Of a stretch of 64,000 nt of DNA, positions 10,143 through 21,472 are shown piece by piece. The stretch is from DASRDS01 sp035570055. Its GTDB lineage: Bacteria > Gemmatimonadota > Gemmatimonadetes > Gemmatimonadales > Gemmatimonadaceae. The DNA is taken from positions 14,139 to 78,138 of the forward strand of contig DATMLM010000015.1 of NCBI GenBank assembly GCA_035570055.1, read 5' to 3'. How positions within the stretch are numbered: the stretch's first letter is position 1; each line of letters opens with the position of its first letter. Made by a program: the position numbers and the translations under genes. The notes beneath the pieces were generated by a model. That model ran no database searches. It saw only the letters and a list, made by a program, of their open reading frames with translations, and was not told where the DNA came from.

Positions 10143-10202
10143 CGACGCGCTGCGTCACGCTCCCAGCCTGATCCCGGTGTTCGCCGTCGGCGCGCAGACG
10201 CG

Positions 10203-10934
10203 TTGAGGGCGGGCGCCGGGATCAGCTTTGCCAAACACGACTTCGTGTACACGGTGCTCTTGGCGGGTCGAGCGGCCGCGCAGGACTCGACCTCAGTGCC
10301 GGTCTGGCGAGATGCCGCGATCGGCGGGGCGTTTTTCGCCGCCGCGGCGGTGGTGTCGCCATTCGATACTCGGCTCGCCGTGGCATCGCAGCGCGCGTCC
10401 CTGCAGCGGAGCACGTTCTTGCGCGATGGCGCGAACGGATTCGATGGCGTGGGTGTGCCTGGCACGTTCGTCTTGGCGTTGGGGTTCTACGCCGGTGGAT
10501 GGTTAGCCGATGATCGCGGCATCGCGACGCTGGGCCTGCACGGCGGTGAGGCATTGGCGGCGAGCACCGTGGTGACGGAGCTGCTGGGCGGTGTCACGGG
10601 ACGGGCACGCCCCTCGGTGGATATTCACCACTCGGGCACGTTCCAGTTCGCCGGGGGGTTTCGATCCGACGCCCATGCATCGTTCCCGTCGGAGCACGCG
10701 ACCGCGGGCTTTGCGATGGCCTCGGTGCTGGCCGCCGAGTCGGCGCGCCGTTTGCCTCACGCATCGCGCTGGATCACTCCCCTTGCGTACACCGTCGCAT
10801 CGCTCGTCGATGTGGCCCGCGTCTACAAGAACGAGCACTGGGCGAGCGATCTCCTGGTCGGGGCCGGGATCGGGACGGCGACTGGCCTCGTGGCGGTCCA
10901 GTACCGCCCGGATCAGATACTGCTACCGCGGTGA
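10203..10934 (+). CDS. PAP2-family phosphatase
   Basis: A 243-residue membrane-associated phosphatase of the PAP2/phosphatidic acid phosphatase family, probably acting on a lipid phosphate. The signature motifs are visible: TGRARPS for motif 1, FPSEHAT in place of PSGH, and RVYKNEHWASD with the catalytic His and Asp for motif 3. Several hydrophobic segments flank them. The start is uncertain. TTG at 10203 gives the longest frame, GTG at 10245 lies just before a hydrophobic AGRAAAQ segment, and neither has a clear ribosome-binding site. The gene follows the 8526 gene by 60 bases and may be co-transcribed with it. Confidence 0.78.
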   Translation: MRAGAGISFAKHDFVYTVLLAGRAAAQDSTSVPVWRDAAIGGAFFAAAAVVSPFDTRLAVASQRASLQRSTFLRDGANGFDGVGVPGTFVLALGFYAGGWLADDRGIATLGLHGGEALAASTVVTELLGGVTGRARPSVDIHHSGTFQFAGGFRSDAHASFPSEHATAGFAMASVLAAESARRLPHASRWITPLAYTVASLVDVARVYKNEHWASDLLVGAGIGTATGLVAVQYRPDQILLPR

Positions 10935-10990
10935 CGAACGCGACAATCATCGGCGTGCGCACACTGATGCTGTGCGTCCGGCCGGGTCTA

Positions 10991-11407
10991 TCAAACCAGC
11001 GGCGGCGGCCGACGAGAACCTGTATCGCGCGGGCGGGAAGTGACGTACACCGCGTAAGGGATGCCGACGAGAACAGTCGCCACGATTCCTAAGAGGACAT
11101 CGCGCCAGAGGCGGCTCGTGTCACCGCCCGTCAGCACGAGCCCCAGCCAGGCCAGCCCAAAATGGACTAGGACGACGACAATGCCGGCAGCCATGCCGGC
11201 TGCCGGGCCGAGCAGTCGCATCACGACGATCATAGCCGCCGCGATCCCCAGCGACGCGACGAGAAAGTTCTGATAGTAGGGCTGCCGAGACACGCGCGCG
11301 GTGACGAACGCAAACACCGCGTAGAGACAGATGCCCGTCAGGACCAGTCGCAGCGTCCGGACTGCGACACGAACATTCGGATTATCGAGGGGGACACGTG
11401 TTGGCAT
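10991..11407 (-). CDS. Small integral membrane protein, unknown function
   Basis: A 138-residue protein with about four membrane-spanning segments (LRLVLTGICLYAVFAFVTA, FLVASLGIAAAMIVVMRLLG, AAGIVVVLVHFGLAWLGLVL, VLLGIVATVLVGIPYAVYV) and a basic C-terminal tail. No family was recognised. The chosen ATG at 11407 follows an AT-rich stretch that does not look coding; an ATG at 11464, six bases after the upstream gene's stop, would add 19 residues. It lies directly downstream of the module A operon and may be its last gene, although the AT-rich stretch could be a separate promoter. Confidence 0.5.
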   Translation of the reverse strand: MPTRVPLDNPNVRVAVRTLRLVLTGICLYAVFAFVTARVSRQPYYQNFLVASLGIAAAMIVVMRLLGPAAGMAAGIVVVLVHFGLAWLGLVLTGGDTSRLWRDVLLGIVATVLVGIPYAVYVTSRPRDTGSRRPPPLV

Positions 11408-11470
11408 CGGGTTGTGAAAGGTAAATAAGCAGACATCGCGACGCATCGACCATAGCAGCGGCATAGGTAC

Positions 11471-12211
11471 TTACATGGATGGGGCAGGGGTGCCGTCGGA
11501 CCACTTGTCTACCCCCACCAGGAAGACGGCCAGTGGTGGGAAGCTCTTGAGTTGTGGATATAGGTCGGCAGATACGTACCAGTAGTTGACGGCGAAGACT
11601 GGGGAGTTATTCAGGTTTGCGCCCCACGTCGCGCCGTCCTTATCGGCTTGGTAGAACATCAGGTGGGAGCCGTTGTGGCCACCGTTGTCGGTGAGGTAGG
11701 AGGTTTTGGACATCATGTAGCAGACCGTTCCCTGCTCGAGGGCGGGCAATTCTTTTTTGTCGATTGCCGCTTTTATTGCGGCGATGACTTCGAGCTTGGA
11801 ATGGCCGGCCAGGAGTAATTCGGTGCGCTTGTAGGAGTACGGCAGAACGGAGCGTGCGGCCGGTGGATTGAGGCACCCCGCGGCGCGAACCCTTGGGTTC
11901 CAAAATTCGGGGTTGTCGAACATGGCCCCCCATGCGCGTTCAACGATGCAGACCCAGCCGTTTTTGCCTTGCACGGCGGTTTCGTAGCCGTGCTGGGTCA
12001 GGACCATAACAGATGCATCGCGCGAGATGGCGTCGGGAGCGGCGCTCTTGGCGAGTGCGATTTCTGCATCGCGGTCCATGAGGTACTGTTCGATCGGGGC
12101 CTTGGTATACGGCTGTTGCGCGTCTTGTGCGGCTGCAGGCCGGGATGCGATCAAGACGCCGGCGAGCGTGAAGGTGCGCAAGAACGCTCTGGTCGTTTGA
12201 TCGCGTTTCAT
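11471..12211 (-). CDS. Exported ~25 kDa protein linked to ECF42 (copy A)
   Basis: A 246-residue exported protein with signal peptide (AFLRTFTLAGVLIASRPAAAQ). It is one of four related copies in the window, the others at 26376, 34766 and the second half of 40739. Shared features are a helical start (IEQYLMDRDAEIALAKSAAP), SRDASVMVL, a Gly/Trp segment (GKNGWVCIVERAWG), NPEFWNP, CLNPPAARSVLPY, and a C-terminal SYLTDNGGHNGSHLMFY with paired His. I do not recognise a named family or catalytic motif. The ATG at 12211 overlaps the DGPF gene stop as ATGA and has AGGGAG nine bases upstream, so it is coupled to that gene and driven by the ECF42-type promoter at 12625-12651. Confidence 0.75.
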   Translation of the reverse strand: MKRDQTTRAFLRTFTLAGVLIASRPAAAQDAQQPYTKAPIEQYLMDRDAEIALAKSAAPDAISRDASVMVLTQHGYETAVQGKNGWVCIVERAWGAMFDNPEFWNPRVRAAGCLNPPAARSVLPYSYKRTELLLAGHSKLEVIAAIKAAIDKKELPALEQGTVCYMMSKTSYLTDNGGHNGSHLMFYQADKDGATWGANLNNSPVFAVNYWYVSADLYPQLKSFPPLAVFLVGVDKWSDGTPAPSM

Positions 12212-12588
12212 TGGCTTTCTCCCTGCCAACCTTCGAAGTCGTCCATCGAAAACAGCGGACGAATGTCAACGTCGGAACCTGTCGGCATGGGGGACTTCTT
12301 CACCCATTCGATGGCGTCTTCGATGGACGATACCTCCCACAGCGCAAATCCCGCGACCACGTCCTTCGTCTCGGCAAATGGACCATCGGTCACCGTGCGC
12401 TTCGCGTCCGAGAAATGCACGCGTTTGGCAAAGCTGGATGGTTTGAGTCCGCCGCCCATGATCACTTTCACGATGCCGGCGGCGATGAGGGCCTCGTTAT
12501 ACTTGTCCATCGCCTCCATCATCTTCGGATCGGGCGGCGCACCGCGTTCACTGTCTTTGGTCGCTTTCACAAAAACCATGACTTGCAT
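12208..12588 (-). CDS. DGPF/YCII-domain protein, module A
   Basis: A 126-residue cytosolic protein of the YCII-related/DGPF family (a dimeric alpha-beta barrel fold) with the name-giving stretch VTDGPFAETKD. Such proteins are the known genomic partners of ECF42 sigma factors; their biochemical role is not settled. The ATG at 12588 begins MQVMVFVKATKD, the usual first strand; upstream frame extension runs into the sigma gene and is rejected. The stop overlaps the start of exported protein A. An ECF42-type promoter lies 37-63 bases upstream of the start. It is divergent from the sigma gene at 12674. Confidence 0.85.
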   Translation of the reverse strand: MQVMVFVKATKDSERGAPPDPKMMEAMDKYNEALIAAGIVKVIMGGGLKPSSFAKRVHFSDAKRTVTDGPFAETKDVVAGFALWEVSSIEDAIEWVKKSPMPTGSDVDIRPLFSMDDFEGWQGESQ

Positions 12589-12624
12589 GACGCATCTCTT
12601 GGTTGGAGTGGATTTCGCTTCAAG

Positions 12625-12651
12625 GACGTTCGAAAGATCCCCCTCCCGACA
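12625..12651 (-). promoter_or_regulatory. ECF42-type promoter of the module A DGPF operon
   Basis: On the minus strand this reads TGTCGG (12651-12646), 17 bases, CGTC (12628-12625). It agrees with the ECF42 promoter as I recall it from published work (TGTCGA and CG[A/T]C) and with the elements at 26316, 40690 and 43267. The start codon at 12588 is 36 bases beyond the -10 element. Confidence 0.6.
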
Positions 12652-12673
12652 AATGGCAAGAAAAAACATTTGA

Positions 12674-13906
12674 ATGCACGACCCGGCGCACATCGATACA
12701 GCGATTTTAGGGGCCCGGCCAAAGGCTATTGCCGCCCTTCTGCGGTACTTCCGCGATCTAGACACCGCTGAGGAGGCTTTTCAGGAAGCCTGCCTTCGAG
12801 CTCTGCAGACTTGGCCCCATAAAGGCCCGCCCCGAGACCCCACGGCGTGGCTCGTGATGGTCGGGCGCAATGCGGCCCTCGACAGTCAGCGCCGTGCCCG
12901 CTCCATCGGCCCCTTACCTGACGCCGATGTCCTCACGGACGGCCGCGACGACTTCACTCCGGAAAGCCTCGACGAGAGTCACTACGGAGACGACATCCTG
13001 CGGCTGTTGTTCATGTGCGGGCATCCCACCTTGCCCGCGACTCAGCAAATTGCCCTCGCACTTCGCATCGTGTCCGGGCTCACGGTCGTGCAGATCGCCA
13101 GGGCATTCCTCGTGTCTCCCGCCGCGATGGAGCAGCGGATTACCCGCGGCAAGCGGGCGATTGCGGAGATTGGCGTCGAATTTGACACGCCCGGCGCCAC
13201 CGAGCGGAGATCGCGACTCGCGGCAGTCTCGACGATGATCTACCTCATCTTCAATGAGGGCTACGGTCGCACTCCGGACACCGATGCCCGCGAAGCGCTC
13301 GCGGACGAAGCCATTCGCTTAGGGCGACTGCTGTTGAGCCTCTTCCCAACCGATCCAGAGGTCTTAGGACTGCTGGCTTTGATGCTGCTTCAGCAGTCCC
13401 GCGCGCCGGCACGCTTCGACGCGAATGGCGAGATTGTCTTGCTCGACGAGCAGGATCGGAGCCGCTGGAATCGGGCGCTCATTCATGAAGGGCGGCTGTT
13501 ACTGGAAAGAGCCTCCGCCTACCAAACCCCGGGTCCTTACCAACTCCAGGCGGCCATTGCCGCGCTCCATGCCCGGGCGACCCGACCCGAAGACACGTTG
13601 TGGGAGGAGATCGACTCGCTGTATGAGGTGCTCGAAGCGATGCAGCCATCACCCGTGGTGACGCTCAATCGAGCCGTGGCCGTGTGGAAGCTGCGGGGTC
13701 CTGAGGCTGCACTCGGGATGATCGATCCCATCAAGCGCGAGCTCGATGCGTACTTCTACTTGCACGGGCTGCGTGGTGCGTTACTCAAAGAGCTCAATAG
13801 GCTCGATGAAGCTCGCGATGCACTCAACCGCGCCATCGCCCTCGCGAGCTCCATTGCGGAAGCCAAACTCATTCGACGTGAGCTGGATCGACTGGCGATC
13901 GCGTGA
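12674..13906 (+). CDS. ECF42-like RNA polymerase sigma factor, module A
   Basis: A 410-residue ECF sigma factor with a long C-terminal extension, the ECF42 architecture. Region 2 spans about residues 5-75 (RYFRDLDTAEEAFQEACLRAL, DPTAWLVMVGRNAALD) and region 4 about 105-160 (VSGLTVVQIARAFLVSPAAMEQR). The extension contains the SMIYLIFNEGYG-like stretch (here STMIYLIFNEGYG), LLALMLLQQSR, and C-terminal TPR-like helices (PSPVVTLNRAVAV). No anti-sigma gene is adjacent; ECF42 factors are thought to be controlled through their extension. It is divergent from the DGPF gene at 12588. It is the most diverged of the three ECF42-like factors here. Confidence 0.9.
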   Translation: MHDPAHIDTAILGARPKAIAALLRYFRDLDTAEEAFQEACLRALQTWPHKGPPRDPTAWLVMVGRNAALDSQRRARSIGPLPDADVLTDGRDDFTPESLDESHYGDDILRLLFMCGHPTLPATQQIALALRIVSGLTVVQIARAFLVSPAAMEQRITRGKRAIAEIGVEFDTPGATERRSRLAAVSTMIYLIFNEGYGRTPDTDAREALADEAIRLGRLLLSLFPTDPEVLGLLALMLLQQSRAPARFDANGEIVLLDEQDRSRWNRALIHEGRLLLERASAYQTPGPYQLQAAIAALHARATRPEDTLWEEIDSLYEVLEAMQPSPVVTLNRAVAVWKLRGPEAALGMIDPIKRELDAYFYLHGLRGALLKELNRLDEARDALNRAIALASSIAEAKLIRRELDRLAIA

Positions 13907-14004
13907 ATGCCGGCAAACAGAAAGCGTCCCAGGCGTGACGCCATATCGAGCGGTGCACGGGTGATCTGGCCCAACTCGACTCCGGAGCGCAAATTGGTGG
14001 TGAC

Positions 14005-16069
<2,065 letters not shown>

Positions 16070-16089
<20 letters not shown>

Positions 16090-18304
16090 AGTCGTCCGTC
16101 TCGTCGTCGGGTAAGAGCGGGACGGGCGCGGCGCCGGGCTTCGCTACTATATAGAGTACCGAGCGCTTCCGAGAGCGGCCTTTGACGGCCTCGGTCTTGG
16201 ACACGACGACAACGAGCAACTGACCATCCGACGACACAGCCAGATCGGTCAGTCCCGGCAGCCGATGCGCGTCGAGCATGACCGACGGCACCTCGCCGGC
16301 CGATGCGCGCAGCACTTGCACCGCGGCACCCTTAGCGCTGGAGTCCGCCACATACACCAACGAGCCGTCTTTGAGCACAATCGGATGCGACTCGGCGCCC
16401 TGGCCCGTCGTGATGGCGGTCTCGTCGTTGGCGTGCACCCGATAGAGGTGGCGCTCGTCGCCATGTTCTCCCAACGCGATGACAGAAGCGCCGGCTGAGT
16501 CGTACGTCGGCCAGCGGAGCGAGAGCCGGTCGCGGCCCATCGGTTTCGGCGTCTGCGTCGTTGAATCCGCGCTCAACGTCACGAGCCGCATCCGGTGCCC
16601 GATGCGCCCCTGTGCGACAATGATCGTCGTGCCATCGGGCGACCACGCCGGGTGCTCGAATCCGTCGCTGAGAGCAGTGATCGCGTGAGCGCGTCCGCCG
16701 TCCGCATCCGCGACGTACACCGTCCATTTGTCCCCTCGTGTTCGCGCGTCCGAGACGTAGGCGATCCGCGTCCGATCGGGTGACCACGCGCCGTCGCGGG
16801 TGATCTGGCTCGTGTCGGCGAGCGGCACCGGCTTCGAATGCTCGATCGCTAGTGTGACGAGTTGGCTCTGGTGCTCGCTCACCCATCGCGTCGCGAGCAG
16901 TCGGCCCGTTACGTACACCAACACCGAATCGCGCGCGCCGGCGGGTCCAGTGCCGCTGATCACGGCACGCCCCACGCGATGGGGAATCAGGGCACCCGCT
17001 GAGTCGACCGTGACCACGGCGTCATCGGTCGATGCCCAATGAACGGTCGCCGGCGCGCCCAGCGCTCCACGCTGGGCATCGCGGTATGTGGCCGCGATCT
17101 GCGCCGTGACACCCATGGTCAGCGCACGGGGGCTCCTGCCATCAATGCCAAACGTGCCGTCGACGACGTCGATCGACCAGCTCGTGGTGGCAAAGTTCGG
17201 ATAGCGGCATTCGAGTGTCGCGTGACCCGGGCGATGCGCCACCAGCCGGCGCGCGCGTGCGTCGAACGTCACCACGGTAGTATCACTGACACTCCAGCGC
17301 GGAGGCGCTGCCGCGATCGGCGACGAGTCGGCCGCGAGCGGCTCCGCCCGCATCGTCAGGGCGGCGCCCACGGCGAGGCGCAACGGAGTCGACGGGTCGG
17401 GATGGTAACGGAGGAGCACGACGTGCGGGTAAACGCGCACCGGGATGTGCTTCGAGAGTCCGAAGCCGTCGACGACGATCTCGGAAGTGCCAGCGACGGC
17501 GCCGCGGACGATCCCGATCGTCGAGTCCGCGACACGCACGATGTCGCCGGTCGCGTGCCAGCTCAGGCCACCGGCGAGCGGACGCCCCTTTTGCGCGGGC
17601 ACGACCATCCGCACCGTATCATCGGTCCCCTCCTCGATGAGCGCGGAGTCGCCGACGCTCTCGATCGCGGCCGGCGCGACGTCGACCGGCACGGAAACGG
17701 AGACGCCATCGGCCGATCGCACGCCCAGCACGGCTTTCCCAGCCGCCACTCCGACGACGTCGCCAGAGGCCGAGTCGAGCATCGCGCCCTTCCCAAAGAC
17801 CGCCAAGCTGGCGGTCGAAAGGATCTCGCGCGTGCTATCGTCGTACTGCGCCGTGACCGTGGGATGCGCTCGTTCGGTCGGGAGGAGCAGGATCGGGTTC
17901 GGTTCGATTTCGAGGACGAGGGTGCGGCGCTTCGTGCTCGCCGGGGCGACCCGTACGATGACGTCGCGGAGGAGATCCTGGACCTGCACCGTGAGGCGGG
18001 TCGAGCCGGCCTTGAGGCCTGTCACGAGTCCATGCGCGTCCACTGACGCAACGGTCGTATCCACGAGCGTGAACGTCGCTGAATACGCACCGGCGGTCAG
18101 CGTGGCGCCTTTTCGATCGTACGCCGTCGCGTGGACCGCTCCGGTGCCGCCGACGTCGAGGCGGAGCGCGATCGGCGAGACGACGAGTCGGGATGCCGAG
18201 ACCGGTGCTGCTTGGGCGTTCGATCGACCGCTGGTGCTCACAACGAGAATGAGACCGGCGACCAGCGTTGCCACGGTACCGCGGAGACCTTTCCTCGTCA
18301 GCAT
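16070..18304 (-). CDS. Exported protein with Big2-type Ig-like repeats and a TolB-like propeller
   Basis: A 744-residue exported protein. It has a signal peptide (ATLVAGLILVVSTSGRSNAQ). Several bacterial Ig-like (Big2-type) units follow over about residues 35-450, each with the pattern VVSP..LRLDVGG or DTTVASVDAHGLVTGLKAGSTRLTV. The C-terminal part (about 480-740) has WD40-like/TolB propeller blades (WSPDRTRIAYVSDAR, WSPDGTTIIVAQG, VSSDGQLLVVV). This is typical of envelope or secreted binding proteins. The ATG at 18304 was preferred to a TTG three codons upstream; no strong ribosome-binding site is visible. The ligand is unknown. Confidence 0.75.
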
Positions 18305-18353
18305 CGCTGCCAATGTAGGGAACAGTGCGCCGCGAAGCCACTTGCCGACGGGA

Positions 18354-19778
18354 TTACGCCGCGCGCGCTAGAGCTTTGGCGATTGACCCCACGGCGCGCG
18401 TGGCCGCCTCGACCTGTTGGGTCCATACGCCACCCCAGCCCAGCCTGACGTGGTCGGCGTAGGCGCTCGACGGCGAGAACATCCGGCCCGACGCGATGCT
18501 GATGCCCCGCTCGAGCGCCAAACGCCGCAACCGTTCGCCATCGACGCCAGCTGGTAGTGCGATCCAGGCGCACATACCTCCGTAGGGTCGATGATACGTG
18601 GCGCCAGCGGGAAAGCTTTCGTCGATGCAACGCAACAGCTGACCCATGGTTGCCCCCAGGACCCGCCGCGCGGTTGCTAGCCCGCGCTTGTAATGCCCCT
18701 CGGATATGAAGCGGTCGATGACCAGCTGCTGTAGCGTCGGCGTCCCCATGCTGATCGCGTATTTGAGCTCCACGGCTTTTTTCGCAAAGCGTCCGGGGGC
18801 AACCCAACCCATGCGAAACGCCGGCGCCACCGTCTTGGAGAAGGACGAACAGAAGAGAACCAGATCGCTCTCATCGTAATGCTTCAGCGCGGACAGGGGC
18901 GCCGCGGCATAGTGGAGATCGCCATTCGCGCCATCTTCTATGATTGGGAGCTCGTGCCGAGCGGCGAGCTCGCAGAGCTGCTGCTTGGTTTCTTCGGCGT
19001 AGACCAGGCCGGTCGGGTTGGCGCAATTGGGCATGACATAGCAAGCGGCCAGCTGGTGTTTGCGCAGCGCGTTCTCGAGCGCTTGCAGATCCAATCCAGC
19101 GAACGTGGTCGGAATCTCCACGGCCTTGAGGCCCATCAGCTGCATCGCCTTGATAACGCCCGGGTAGCAGGGCGACTCAATGGCGATCGCATCCCCCGGC
19201 CGGCAAACGCTGTGAAGGGCGATCCACAGGGCTTCCTGACATCCTGACGTGACGATCACATCGCCCGCGGCCGCCGCCACACCTCGGTCCATCATCAGTG
19301 CGGCGATCCGTCGTCGAAGCGTCGGCAGCCCGATCGGGTCGGCGTATTCATATATCCGAGGGCCCGCTGTCCTCAGGATCTTCCGCGTCAGCTGCGCCAG
19401 CCGCATCTGAGGCAGGAGGCTCCGTTCAAAGGACGCCACGCCGAGGCGCAGCACGCGGCCGACTCGATCCCCCTCGGCCAGCAGCTCGGGCATGAGGTCG
19501 CGGTAGGCTTGCAGTCCGACCGGCGCGCGCGGGGCGCGCCGCTTTGCGCGCGGATCGGTTGACCGCGATGGGTCGAATGTCACGTAGTAGCCGGAGCGCG
19601 GGCGGGCCTCGACGAGATCGGTTGCTTCGAGCTCGCGATACGCCTCGATCACGGTGGTGATGCTGATCCGGCGCGCCCGCGCGAGCGCGCGCACGGACGG
19701 CAGCTTCTCGCCGAAACCCAGCGCCCCGGTTTCGATCATCCGTCTCATCTGGCCAGCGAGTTCCGCGAACTTGCTCAT
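18354..19778 (-). CDS. MocR-type GntR/aminotransferase transcriptional regulator
   Basis: A 474-residue MocR/PdxR-family regulator. Residues 1-70 are a GntR winged helix (GEKLPSVRALARARRISITTVIEAYRELEATDLVEARPRSGYYV). Residues 110-470 are a fold-type I aminotransferase domain with TSGCQEALWIAL, NPTGLVY, and the PLP-lysine segment SSFSKTVAPAFRMGW. Such proteins sense PLP or an amino compound and usually regulate a divergent enzyme gene. The divergent neighbour starting at 19894 is a PLP-dependent trans-sulfuration-type enzyme, its probable target. The intergenic region is about 115 bases. Confidence 0.9.
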   Translation of the reverse strand: MSKFAELAGQMRRMIETGALGFGEKLPSVRALARARRISITTVIEAYRELEATDLVEARPRSGYYVTFDPSRSTDPRAKRRAPRAPVGLQAYRDLMPELLAEGDRVGRVLRLGVASFERSLLPQMRLAQLTRKILRTAGPRIYEYADPIGLPTLRRRIAALMMDRGVAAAAGDVIVTSGCQEALWIALHSVCRPGDAIAIESPCYPGVIKAMQLMGLKAVEIPTTFAGLDLQALENALRKHQLAACYVMPNCANPTGLVYAEETKQQLCELAARHELPIIEDGANGDLHYAAAPLSALKHYDESDLVLFCSSFSKTVAPAFRMGWVAPGRFAKKAVELKYAISMGTPTLQQLVIDRFISEGHYKRGLATARRVLGATMGQLLRCIDESFPAGATYHRPYGGMCAWIALPAGVDGERLRRLALERGISIASGRMFSPSSAYADHVRLGWGGVWTQQVEAATRAVGSIAKALARAA

Positions 19779-19893
19779 GGCACGAGGATCATCTGTACTG
19801 GTTGATTTTCGATATCGCTGTCTCTGTACGCTAGATGCGTACGCGTATAAGGTCCAGTGTCGTCGATGGCGAGCAATCCAGCGTGGAGGATCA

Positions 19894-21096
19894 GTGGGCG
19901 AGAAAGGGGCTGTGGGCGCGGCGGCAGCGACTCTGGCCGCGCGTACGTACCTCGACGGCGAAAGACAGAACCGCCCGTTGAGCTCCTCGATCGTGCGCGG
20001 GACAGTCTACACCGCGCCGTCCGTAGAGGAGCATGCCCGGCTGTATCAGCAGGGTGCGCGGACCTTTTATCAGCGTTTCGGCCATCCGGGCGAAGAAGAG
20101 CTCGCGGAGAAAGTCGCCGCCCTCGAGGGCGCCGAATCAGCGCTGGTCTTCGCCAGCGGGATGGCCGCGATCAGCACCACGCTCCTCGCCCACCTGCCGC
20201 CGGGCTCGCATGTGATCGCGGCTGAACAGATCTTCGCCCAGACGGAGGAGATGTTGCGCTGGCTCCAAGGCGGCCGCGGCGTCGATGTCACCTTTGTCGA
20301 TGTGCGCGATCTGGGGGGCGTGGCGTCGGCGTTTCGCCAGAACACCCGATTGGTGTATTTGGAAACCCCATCCAACCCCATGCTTCGGGTGACCGACATC
20401 GCCGCCGTGTCCGCGCTTGCCCGCGAACACGGCGTGATGGTGTTCGTGGATAGCACATTCGCGACCCCGATAACCCAGCGGCCGCTGGCCCTGGGCGCGG
20501 ACCTCGTCCTGCACTCCGCGACCAAGCTGCTCGGCGGCCACATGGATGTGATGGGCGGCGTCGTCGCGGGGGCCGCGGAGGTTCTGAAGCCCATCTATGA
20601 GATGAAACGATTGCTCGGCGGCGTGCTTGATCCACAGGCGTGCTGGCTGCTGCTGCGCGGGATCAAGACGCTGCACGTGAGGACCGAACGGGTTTTCGCC
20701 TCGGCTCAGGCGATCGCCCAACTGCTACAACGCTCGCCTGCAGTCGAGTGCGTACACTATCCATTCCTGCCGACACATCCCGACTTTGCCGTCGCCTCTC
20801 GCCAGATGTCGGCGGGCGGAGGGGTTGTCTCATTTTCGCTGAAGGGTGGGCAGGCGGTCGCACGAGCGATGCTGAATAGTCTGCGTCTCATTCAGATCGG
20901 CAGCAGCCTGGGTGGCGTCGAGACCGTGATCGAGCTGCCGAACGACCTCGATTGGCACGGCAAGGACGATCGTCCGGCCGAAACGGCGGACATGGGGTTG
21001 GTGCGGCTGTCGGTCGGACTCGAGGATCTCGGTGAACTTGCCGCTGATCTTTCGCAGGCGCTGCAAACAGCGGAGCCAAGTCATGTCAAAGAATGA
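19894..21096 (+). CDS. Cys/Met metabolism PLP-dependent enzyme (gamma-lyase or synthase type)
   Basis: A 400-residue enzyme of the Cys/Met metabolism family (cystathionine or methionine gamma-lyase, cystathionine gamma-synthase or O-acylhomoserine sulfhydrylase). Visible motifs are FASGMAAIST, VYLETPSNPMLRVTDI, the VFVDSTFATP segment, and PLP Lys211 in HSATKLLGGH. The C-terminus has the family segment LGGVETVIELP and LVRLSVGLEDL. The GTG at 19894 has GGAGG four bases upstream and gives the normal family length; a longer in-frame extension would cross the promoter region. The exact substrate cannot be read from sequence. It overlaps the monooxygenase-fold gene and is probably regulated by the divergent MocR protein. 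Confidence 0.88.
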   Translation: MGEKGAVGAAAATLAARTYLDGERQNRPLSSSIVRGTVYTAPSVEEHARLYQQGARTFYQRFGHPGEEELAEKVAALEGAESALVFASGMAAISTTLLAHLPPGSHVIAAEQIFAQTEEMLRWLQGGRGVDVTFVDVRDLGGVASAFRQNTRLVYLETPSNPMLRVTDIAAVSALAREHGVMVFVDSTFATPITQRPLALGADLVLHSATKLLGGHMDVMGGVVAGAAEVLKPIYEMKRLLGGVLDPQACWLLLRGIKTLHVRTERVFASAQAIAQLLQRSPAVECVHYPFLPTHPDFAVASRQMSAGGGVVSFSLKGGQAVARAMLNSLRLIQIGSSLGGVETVIELPNDLDWHGKDDRPAETADMGLVRLSVGLEDLGELAADLSQALQTAEPSHVKE

Positions 21097-21430
21097 CACG
21101 TACGAACTTCGACCCTCGGTACCAATCATCAGGGTCTTCAGGGCCCGTGCGAGGCAGGGATGCGAAAGAGCCTTGGCCGACAAGTTGGCCACAGCATCAG
21201 TTCAAGTAGTACACGGTCAACCAGGCTTTCTCGGTTATCTCGCTGCCGGTCCGGCGAACGAAAGTCAGCACGAATTCATTTTCGCTTCGATCTGGACAGA
21301 CGCAGACGCAGTCAAGGCACGTTTTGGACAGGAATGGCGCGTCTCACTGTTGCCACCCGGATACGCAGAGCTGATCGAAGAGTGTTCCGTTGAGCACTAC
21401 CACTTGACCGGGCAATCACTAGGTAGCTGA
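21083..21430 (+). CDS. ABM-fold (antibiotic biosynthesis monooxygenase-like) protein
   Basis: A 115-residue single-domain protein of the antibiotic-biosynthesis-monooxygenase dimeric barrel fold: IIRVFRARARQGCERALADKL, then GQPGFLGYLAAG, FIFASIWTDADAVKARFG. Members range from quinol monooxygenases to heme-degrading proteins, so the reaction is open. It starts 14 bases inside the end of the PLP enzyme gene, which indicates an operon, so a role linked to sulfur amino-acid chemistry is possible. Nothing shows a heme or metal site. Confidence 0.75.
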   Translation: MSKNDTYELRPSVPIIRVFRARARQGCERALADKLATASVQVVHGQPGFLGYLAAGPANESQHEFIFASIWTDADAVKARFGQEWRVSLLPPGYAELIEECSVEHYHLTGQSLGS

Positions 21431-21472
21431 TGCTCGATTTCGCGACGCACATCCACGAGTGCAAGGGGACAG

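Noticed and set aside
12589..12765. N-terminal extension of DGPF protein A
   Set aside because: It overlaps the divergent sigma gene and its promoter; the DGPF fold starts at MQVMVF.
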